The notes beneath the pieces were generated by a model that had not been told where the DNA came from, ran no database searches, and worked only from the letters and a program-made list of their open reading frames with translations. The position numbers and the translations under genes were made by a program. Positions 1 through 4,655 of a stretch of DNA of 5,691 bases are shown here, in pieces. Position 1 is the first letter of the stretch; each line of letters starts with the position of its first letter. Source of the DNA: DASRDS01 sp035569435 (GTDB taxonomy: Bacteria > Gemmatimonadota > Gemmatimonadetes > Gemmatimonadales > Gemmatimonadaceae); assembly GCA_035569435.1 (NCBI GenBank), contig DATMNB010000314.1, forward strand, positions 1 to 5,691. Reading direction: 5' to 3'.

Positions 1-527
1 TGATGGTGCGCGGCACCTTCGCCAACATCCGGCTCCGCAACGAGCTTGTCCCCGGCGTCGAAGGCGGCTGGACCACCACCGCGCCCAACTCCGACAAGGT
101 CGCGATCTACGACGCCGCCGTCGCCTACCAGGCCGCCGGCACGCCCCTCGTGATCATCGCGGGCAAGGAGTATGGCACGGGCTCCTCACGCGACTGGGCG
201 GCCAAGGGCACACGCCTCCTGGGCGTCAAGGCGGTGATCGCCGAGTCGTTCGAGCGCATCCATCGGTCCAACCTGGTGGGGATGGGCGTGCTCCCGTTGG
301 AGTTTGCCAACGGTGCCACGCGTCAGTCGCTCGGGCTCACGGGCTACGAGACGATCGACATCATCGGGCTCGATGCCACCCTCCGCCCCCGCGCCACGCT
401 CACCGTGCGCGCGGGACAGAAAGAGTTCCCCGTCCTCGTGCGCATCGATACGCCCGAGGAGTTGAGCTACTACGCGCACGGCGGCATCCTGCCGTACGTC
501 CTGCGCCAGCTATTGCGCGACCGCTAG
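1..527 (+). CDS. acnA: Aconitate hydratase, C-terminal part (5' end outside window)
   Basis: This is the C-terminal swivel domain (domain 4) of an AcnA/IRP-type aconitase, the TCA-cycle enzyme that interconverts citrate and isocitrate with a [4Fe-4S] cluster. About 175 residues are visible in a frame that is already open at base 1. Diagnostic stretches are the opening VRGTFANIRLRNEL, the GKEYGTGSSRDWAAKG loop (about residues 55-69 of the visible part), which carries the Ser/Arg substrate-binding residues of aconitases, and ESFERIHRSNLVGMGVLPLEF just after it. The cluster cysteines lie in the missing N-terminal part. The gene ends with TAG at 525-527 and its last 18 bases overlap the 3' end of the convergent hydrolase gene. 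The ATG at position 3 is internal and is not the start. The family assignment is secure; AcnA rather than AcnB follows from the domain order and motif style. Confidence 0.96.
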   Translation, partial: MVRGTFANIRLRNELVPGVEGGWTTTAPNSDKVAIYDAAVAYQAAGTPLVIIAGKEYGTGSSRDWAAKGTRLLGVKAVIAESFERIHRSNLVGMGVLPLEFANGATRQSLGLTGYETIDIIGLDATLRPRATLTVRAGQKEFPVLVRIDTPEELSYYAHGGILPYVLRQLLRDR

Positions 528-2177
528 CACCGCGCTGTTGGGCGGCAGTGGGATGGTGGCCACGCCGCCGGTGATCGTCGCCGGCGGCTGGACCGCCATG
601 TCGGCGTTCGCGTCCGTGCGATAGATCTGGGCCGTCGTCCCCGGCAGGCCGCCGACCGCCATCAGCTTGGACTTGGTCGTCCGGTTGACCATGAGGACCG
701 CCGCCGACGCCCCGTCCGGGCGCTGGAAGGCCACGAGATCGACGCGGGCGGCGCAGGGGTCCTGGGACCCCAGTGAGACCAGGAGATCCGGGTCCGTGGT
801 CGTCATGTGCGTCACGAGCCACCCCGGCCGCACGGTGGTCCAGAGTGCCTTGAGCGCCCAGTACCGTTTGGTGTAGACCGGCGTCTGATCGCCCCCCAAC
901 AGCGTTTGATTGTCGGGCGCCGTCGTGTTGGCGTAGCCGTTCCACCATGCCCAGTAGTTGTTGGGCACAAGCGCCACGTGTGCCCCGAGCGCGGAGAGCA
1001 TGTCGAGCGTCCACGCGGCCTCGGTCGTGCCGCGCGGCTGCGAGAACTCCGTCATCCACGAGTCCTTGGGCACCGCCTGTAACCCGGTGTTCAATCCCGC
1101 GATCTGGCACTCGCCATACGTGTGGAACGCGTAGGCGCCGACCGCATGGTTGAACGTCGCGTCCGAGGCGAGCGATGGGAACCCCGGGCCGCCGAAATAC
1201 CCCGGTGTGTACGTCGAGGCGTTGCTGTACACCGCGCCACCGTAGGTCCCGGTCTCCGGCCCAAACAACGCGACCGACGTCAATCCGTTGGCGTCGAATG
1301 ACGCGCGCATCGCTTCGATGACCCGCTTCCACTGATCGACCGGGTACACGCACCCCGGATACGTCGGGGGATTGAAATCGGGCTCGTTCTGAATACTGAG
1401 CGCGACGGGCAGCGGGAGCCCGTCCGTGCGCAGCGTCAACAGTGCCTTGGTGACGTAGGCGACGAACGCGCCTTCCTGCGTCGTGGCGAGTTGGCCGCCG
1501 ATCGTCGAATGGTTGGTCTTCATCGCCGCCGGCGGGCTCCAGACCGAGACGATGTATTGGTCGACGCCGTGGGCTTGGGCTTCCTGCAGCACCTGCTCGA
1601 GCACGAGCAGGGTATTGGCGTTGAGCGACATGCTGGAGAGGGTGCTGCCACTCTGGTAGATCGCCGGATCGATCTGCGTGCGAATGAACGTCAGCCCGCT
1701 CGCGTAGAGGGCGGTCCGGATCGTCGGCCGCGAGTAGAGCGCCGACCCACCCGCCGGGTAGAGCCCCCACCCTTTGATGGCCTGGGCGGTCGAGCCGAGC
1801 CTCGCCGTCGCCGTTGCCGCTGGCACCACCGTGACCGGCGTCCCCGCCGTGAGGCCATTGACGGAGGCTGACACCATGGCATTGCCGGTGGCGACGGCGG
1901 TAATGGTCCCTCCGGTGACCGTGGCGATCCCGGCGTTCGACGTCGTCCACGTCACCGTGGAGTTGCTCACCGGTTGCCCGGCGGCATTCGAGACAGCCGC
2001 GGCGACCGAGACCTTGCTGCCGACCTTCACGGTGACAGCGGCCGGCGACAGGCTGATTTTGGCCGGCGCCGATGACGCCGAAGGTGGCGGAGGCGATGAG
2101 TTCGACGGGCTGGTCGGCTGACCCACGGTGCACGCGCACACGAGGCTCGAGACGACCACGATCGACGCTTTTGACAC
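510..2177 (-). CDS. Secreted Big_2-domain glycoside hydrolase, GH30-like (clan GH-A), probable lipoprotein
   Basis: The product is 555 residues. Residues 1-16 look like a lipoprotein signal: a Lys at position 3, a short hydrophobic core, then V-C-A-C with Cys16 as the likely lipidated residue. A Ser/Pro-rich linker (about 19-39) is followed by a bacterial Ig-like Big_2 domain (about 40-118, with the typical VTWTTSNAGIATV...ITAVATG pattern). The catalytic TIM barrel starts near 125 (GWGLYPAGG 136-144) and contains SVWSPPAAMK (211-220), SIQNEPDF with the probable acid/base Glu265, FHTYG (351-355) and WMTEFSQP with the probable nucleophile Glu377. The last 100 residues resemble the GH30 C-terminal beta-sandwich and end LPPNSAVLAV. 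Such enzymes cut beta-linked polysaccharides outside the cell; the substrate (xylan, galactan, glucan or an exopolysaccharide) cannot be read from the sequence. The GTG start at 2177-2175 is supported by GAGGGA just upstream. A cyclic-di-GMP riboswitch precedes the gene. Another clan GH-A family is possible. Confidence 0.88.
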   Translation of the reverse strand: MSKASIVVVSSLVCACTVGQPTSPSNSSPPPPSASSAPAKISLSPAAVTVKVGSKVSVAAAVSNAAGQPVSNSTVTWTTSNAGIATVTGGTITAVATGNAMVSASVNGLTAGTPVTVVPAATATARLGSTAQAIKGWGLYPAGGSALYSRPTIRTALYASGLTFIRTQIDPAIYQSGSTLSSMSLNANTLLVLEQVLQEAQAHGVDQYIVSVWSPPAAMKTNHSTIGGQLATTQEGAFVAYVTKALLTLRTDGLPLPVALSIQNEPDFNPPTYPGCVYPVDQWKRVIEAMRASFDANGLTSVALFGPETGTYGGAVYSNASTYTPGYFGGPGFPSLASDATFNHAVGAYAFHTYGECQIAGLNTGLQAVPKDSWMTEFSQPRGTTEAAWTLDMLSALGAHVALVPNNYWAWWNGYANTTAPDNQTLLGGDQTPVYTKRYWALKALWTTVRPGWLVTHMTTTDPDLLVSLGSQDPCAARVDLVAFQRPDGASAAVLMVNRTTKSKLMAVGGLPGTTAQIYRTDANADMAVQPPATITGGVATIPLPPNSAVLAVAQ

Positions 2178-2180
2178 GCG

Positions 2181-2186
2181 TCCCTC
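2181..2186 (-). promoter_or_regulatory. Shine-Dalgarno sequence of the GH30-like gene, within a small hairpin
   Basis: On the - strand GAGGGA lies three bases before the GTG start (2177-2175) and fixes that start. The bases around it read CGCG-AGGGA-CGCG (2189 to 2177), so the core can be displayed in a five-base loop whose 3' arm reaches the first base of the start codon. It lies only 14 bases downstream of the aptamer's last paired strand, which places it in the likely expression platform of the riboswitch. Confidence 0.65.
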
Positions 2187-2200
2187 GCGGGTTGTCCGTT

Positions 2201-2309
2201 CGGTGGCCGGACTGGCATGACCGCGTCCCTAGGGATCAGGGCCGGGCCGTAGCCTCCAGAGCTTTGCGTCCCCGACTTTCGTCGGGTTTGCCGTTATCGC
2301 GGACCACCG
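2201..2309 (-). promoter_or_regulatory. Cyclic-di-GMP class I (GEMM-I) riboswitch aptamer
   Basis: Read on the - strand, the region carries the GEMM-I core. GGCAAACC (2292-2285) leads into a 6-bp stem CCCGAC/GTCGGG capped by a GAAA tetraloop (2286-2271), followed by GGACGCAAAGC (to 2261). The closing P1 stem pairs CGGTGGTCCG (2309-2300) with CCGGCCACCG (2210-2201), with eight consecutive pairs including one G-U. P2 can form CTGG (2259-2256) with CCAG (2215-2212), followed by a GGCTACGG segment of the kind that receives the tetraloop. P3 can form GGCC/GGTC and CCCT/AGGG around a seven-base loop (2237-2231). By alignment with the Vibrio Vc2 aptamer, the position equivalent to G20 is G (2292) and that of A47 is A (2265). 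G at position 20 favours c-di-GMP over 3',3'-cGAMP. The aptamer ends 23 nt before the GTG of the hydrolase gene. No U-rich terminator follows, so translational control is more likely. The motif match is strong; the ligand and the direction of control are inferred. Confidence 0.92.
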
Positions 2310-2364
2310 AGAGGCGGCCGCTCGACTTCGCTCAACCTTAGGAAATTATGGCTGAGCTCGCAAC

Positions 2365-3930
2365 CTATTTGGACGTATTGGCCGTGAAGAGCGCCAGGAC
2401 AGTATCGTCTGATACTGCGTCGATGGTCACCTGCGCCGGGAGAAACGCGTCCCCGCTGCTCTCCAACGACACGAGGTGCGTCCCCGCATCGACCCGCACC
2501 AAGAGCGGCGTGAACCCCAGCGTCTTGCCGTCCACGCGCACCTTCCCCGCCCCACCTCGAGCGACTACACGGATGAAGGCTGGCAGTTCCTGCCCGGCCT
2601 GCGCGGGCATATGGCCGCCGTAGAGCGCCGTGTCGACTGCTACCGGCCGCCGGCGCTCTGTCGTCGGTCGGCTGTCGTTGTTCACGTCGAACGTCGTGTC
2701 CCCCGGGGCCAGGACAGTATCATTCGATACCGCCAACGGAGCCGCTGCGGCAGGCGGTGGCGCCGCCGGCCCAGCCTGCGTCGCCGCCATTTGCCGCCGG
2801 TACACGATCGTGCCGCCGGCGATCAGGGACACGGCCAGCGCGAAGATGGCCAGCGCCGCCCACCCCGTATGCGACTCCTCCTCGACAGCCGGCACCGGAA
2901 CCGCCGTCATCGACGTCCGCGTCGGCGACACCGGCCGCCGCCCAGCCAACGCCTCCACAAACGCCGTCGCCGACGCGAACCGATCAGCGCCCCGCTTGGC
3001 CATCGCCCGCCGGATCGCGGCGTCGACATGCGCCCCGAGCCCGCCCCGAATCGCCGATGCGGCCGGCACCTCGGCCGTCAGGTGCAGCCGCATGAGATCC
3101 TGCACCTTGACGCTCTCAAACGGACGATGCCCCGTCAACATCTCAAACGCCACGACAGCCAGCGCGTACTGATCCGCCCTCGCGTCGAGGTCCTCGCCGC
3201 GCCACTGCTCCGGCGGCATATAGCCCGGCGACCCGACGATCCCCGCCCCCGACCCGGCCTGCGTGTCGGCGCCCAGCGCCGTGGCGATGCCAAAGTCGGA
3301 CACCATGGCGTGCCCACTGTCCCCGATCAGCACGTTGGCGGGCTTGATGTCGCGATGGATCACGCCCTGTCCATGCGCGTAGTCGAGCGCCCGACCCACG
3401 TCGCGCAGAATGTCCAGCGTGTGTTCGAGCCCCAACGCGACGTGCCCGGACAGCATGTCCTCCAGCGTCCCGCCACGGACCAGTCGCATGGTGTAGAACG
3501 CCACCGTGTGGCGCTGCCCCACGCCAAAGATCGGCACGATGTTGGGATGGTCGAGCCGCGCCGCCAACTTCGCCTCGCGCTCGAACCGCGAGAACGCCTC
3601 GGGTGACAGCACCGGGTCGAGCGCCAGGACCTTGAGCGCGACCTCACGATCGAGTGCCAGCTCGTGCGCGCGAAAGACGATGCCCATCCCGCCGCGACCG
3701 AGCATCTCCAGCAACCGGTAGGAGTCCCCGACCGACTCCTGGAGACGCAGCCGGATGCGGTCCGCGTGCTCCACCTTGTTGGCACCCGTGATCACGCCAC
3801 CGCAGCGCGGGCAGGACGTGCTCGATGGCACCATGGTCGCCCCGCAGCGCGTGCACACGCTGGGCATGCCCGCCGGCGTGGTCACCGCCGCGAAGGACGC
3901 TGGGCCTCGATTACTGTGGCTGCCGCTCAC
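2365..3930 (-). CDS. Membrane-anchored Ser/Thr protein kinase with N-terminal zinc ribbon and C-terminal PEGA-like domain
   Basis: The product is 521 residues. A zinc ribbon comes first (C26-x2-C29-x10-C40-x2-C43), then a Hanks-type kinase domain (about 71-330): glycine loop LGRGGMG (77-83), ATP-binding Lys100 in VALK, helix-C Glu119, catalytic HRDIKPAN (192-199), DFG (212-214) and PPE (239-241). All the key residues are present, so it should be an active RD kinase. One transmembrane helix follows (about 357-376, then YRR), next an Ala/Pro-rich linker (385-399), and then a PEGA-like beta-rich segment (about 452-490: IRVVARGG, VRVDGKTLGFTPL, VDAGTHLVSLES). The kinase and zinc ribbon would be cytoplasmic and the tail extracytoplasmic. 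The GTG start has GGAG four bases upstream; a start at Met22 would keep the zinc ribbon but has no good ribosome site. The gene lies 187 bp upstream of the riboswitch-controlled hydrolase on the same strand and diverges from the peroxiredoxin gene. Targets are unknown. Confidence 0.95.
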   Translation of the reverse strand: MSGSHSNRGPASFAAVTTPAGMPSVCTRCGATMVPSSTSCPRCGGVITGANKVEHADRIRLRLQESVGDSYRLLEMLGRGGMGIVFRAHELALDREVALKVLALDPVLSPEAFSRFEREAKLAARLDHPNIVPIFGVGQRHTVAFYTMRLVRGGTLEDMLSGHVALGLEHTLDILRDVGRALDYAHGQGVIHRDIKPANVLIGDSGHAMVSDFGIATALGADTQAGSGAGIVGSPGYMPPEQWRGEDLDARADQYALAVVAFEMLTGHRPFESVKVQDLMRLHLTAEVPAASAIRGGLGAHVDAAIRRAMAKRGADRFASATAFVEALAGRRPVSPTRTSMTAVPVPAVEEESHTGWAALAIFALAVSLIAGGTIVYRRQMAATQAGPAAPPPAAAAPLAVSNDTVLAPGDTTFDVNNDSRPTTERRRPVAVDTALYGGHMPAQAGQELPAFIRVVARGGAGKVRVDGKTLGFTPLLVRVDAGTHLVSLESSGDAFLPAQVTIDAVSDDTVLALFTANTSK

Positions 3931-3934
3931 GGAA

Positions 3935-3938
3935 CTCC
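3935..3938 (-). promoter_or_regulatory. Shine-Dalgarno sequence of the kinase gene
   Basis: GGAG on the - strand (within GGACGGAGTTCC) lies four bases before the GTG at 3930-3928. The spacing is a little short but this is the only purine-rich site near either candidate start, so it favours GTG over the internal ATG at codon 22. Confidence 0.5.
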
Positions 3939-4074
3939 GTCCCCAATGGGTGACACCCCTTCAGTTGAGGACGATATTCTTGGGCGCACCGTAACGCTCG
4001 ACGCAGACGCGTCACAACCGCCGCGTTGCGAACAGACTACGCACCCGCCAAACTCCACGTCTGACCTATCTCTC

Positions 4075-4078
4075 GGAG
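4075..4078 (+). promoter_or_regulatory. Shine-Dalgarno sequence of the peroxiredoxin-like gene
   Basis: GGAG in CTCGGAGCCC is ten bases before the ATG at 4089. It is the only plausible ribosome site near that start. The signal peptide begins immediately at this ATG, which agrees with the choice. Confidence 0.5.
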
Positions 4079-4088
4079 CCCGTCCCCT

Positions 4089-4655
4089 ATGTCGTGGTTC
4101 GCCCCTCGTGTGTTTGCCTGCCTCGCTCTTGCTGGCAGCGTTGCTTCGGCCCAAGCCCCGAATGTGGGTGACGTCGCCCCCGACTTCACCTTGCACGGGG
4201 CTACCAAAGACGGCGTCACCCCCAAGCCCGTGATGCTGTCCAGCTTTCGCGGTCAAACCGTCGTCCTGGCCTTCTTCCCACGCGCCCGCACCTCGGGCTG
4301 CACGCATCAGATGGAGGCCTACCGCGACCGCTACACCGCCCTGTTCCACCAGGGGAAGAACGTCACGCTGATCGCCATCAGCACCGACGCGGACACGACC
4401 CAGGCCAACTGGGCCCGGGAACAGGGGTTCCCGTTCCTGTTCGCCAGCGACATGGGCGGCAAAGTCGGCACGATCTACGGGACCTACAGCGCCGCCGATA
4501 ACTACGAGTCGCGCGTGTTGTTCATCGTCGGCCCGGACGGCAAGATCACCTATCGCGCCCAACCGTTCAAAGAGCTGGTCGAAGCGTCATACACGGATCT
4601 CGGGGCCGCGATCAATACCACGGCCGCGCACGGCAGCGCAGGATCCTCCCGCTGA
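4089..4655 (+). CDS. Exported peroxiredoxin-like protein (AhpC/TSA, BCP/PrxQ-like), single catalytic Cys
   Basis: The product is 188 residues with a thioredoxin fold. Residues 1-21 form a signal peptide (FACLALAGSV core, ASA before Gln22). The mature part opens with the usual VGDVAPDFTLHGATKDG and has the peroxidatic motif P64-x3-T68-x2-C71 in FFPRARTSGCTHQM. Thr68 and Cys71 are the expected catalytic pair, and Arg142 in SRVLFIV fits the conserved activating Arg. FIVGPDGKITYR closes the core. Such enzymes reduce hydrogen peroxide or organic peroxides. There is no second Cys in the mature protein, and the residue five positions after Cys71 is Glu76, not the PrxQ resolving Cys, so it should act as a 1-Cys enzyme that needs an external reductant. 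Export to the periplasm is predicted from the signal peptide. It overlaps or abuts the glycerate kinase gene downstream, so the two are probably co-transcribed. A thiol-disulfide role of the TlpA kind is less likely because no CxxC is present. Confidence 0.9.
   Translation: MSWFAPRVFACLALAGSVASAQAPNVGDVAPDFTLHGATKDGVTPKPVMLSSFRGQTVVLAFFPRARTSGCTHQMEAYRDRYTALFHQGKNVTLIAISTDADTTQANWAREQGFPFLFASDMGGKVGTIYGTYSAADNYESRVLFIVGPDGKITYRAQPFKELVEASYTDLGAAINTTAAHGSAGSSR

Larger units (their letters stand above)
3931..4088. other. Divergent intergenic region between kinase and peroxiredoxin genes
   Basis: These 158 bases must hold the promoters for both divergent genes. Apart from the two ribosome sites, the only clear pattern is a perfect 11-bp palindrome, GGGTG-A-CACCC (3948-3958), which lies 17 bases upstream of the kinase start and could be an operator. 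No convincing -35/-10 pair was found on either strand. Confidence 0.4.

Noticed and set aside
400..2139. A second long open frame (579 codons) on the - strand overlapping the hydrolase gene
   Set aside because: Its translation is rich in Arg, Gly and His with no domain motif, and it is the frame-shifted shadow of the hydrolase frame, which has a signal sequence, catalytic motifs and a ribosome site.
2201..2309. The aptamer as a 3',3'-cGAMP-selective (GEMM-Ib) riboswitch
   Set aside because: Those variants carry A at the position equivalent to G20 of the Vc2 aptamer; here the aligned base is G (2292). The alignment was made by eye, so a ligand test would be decisive.
2345..2350. CATAAT on the - strand as a -10 box for the riboswitch transcript
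   Set aside because: It resembles a -10 element and is well placed upstream of the aptamer, but at a 17-base spacing the -35 candidate is only TCCAAA (half match), so I do not list it as a feature.
2476..3606. A 376-codon open frame on the + strand opposite the kinase gene
   Set aside because: The product is Arg/Pro/His-rich and without recognisable motifs. It is explained by high GC content opposite a well-supported kinase gene.
4089..4124. Lipoprotein signal with Cys11 in the peroxiredoxin-like protein
   Set aside because: The residues before Cys11 (V-F-A) fit a lipobox poorly and the hydrophobic core continues past it; a normal signal peptidase I site (ASA before Gln22) fits better.
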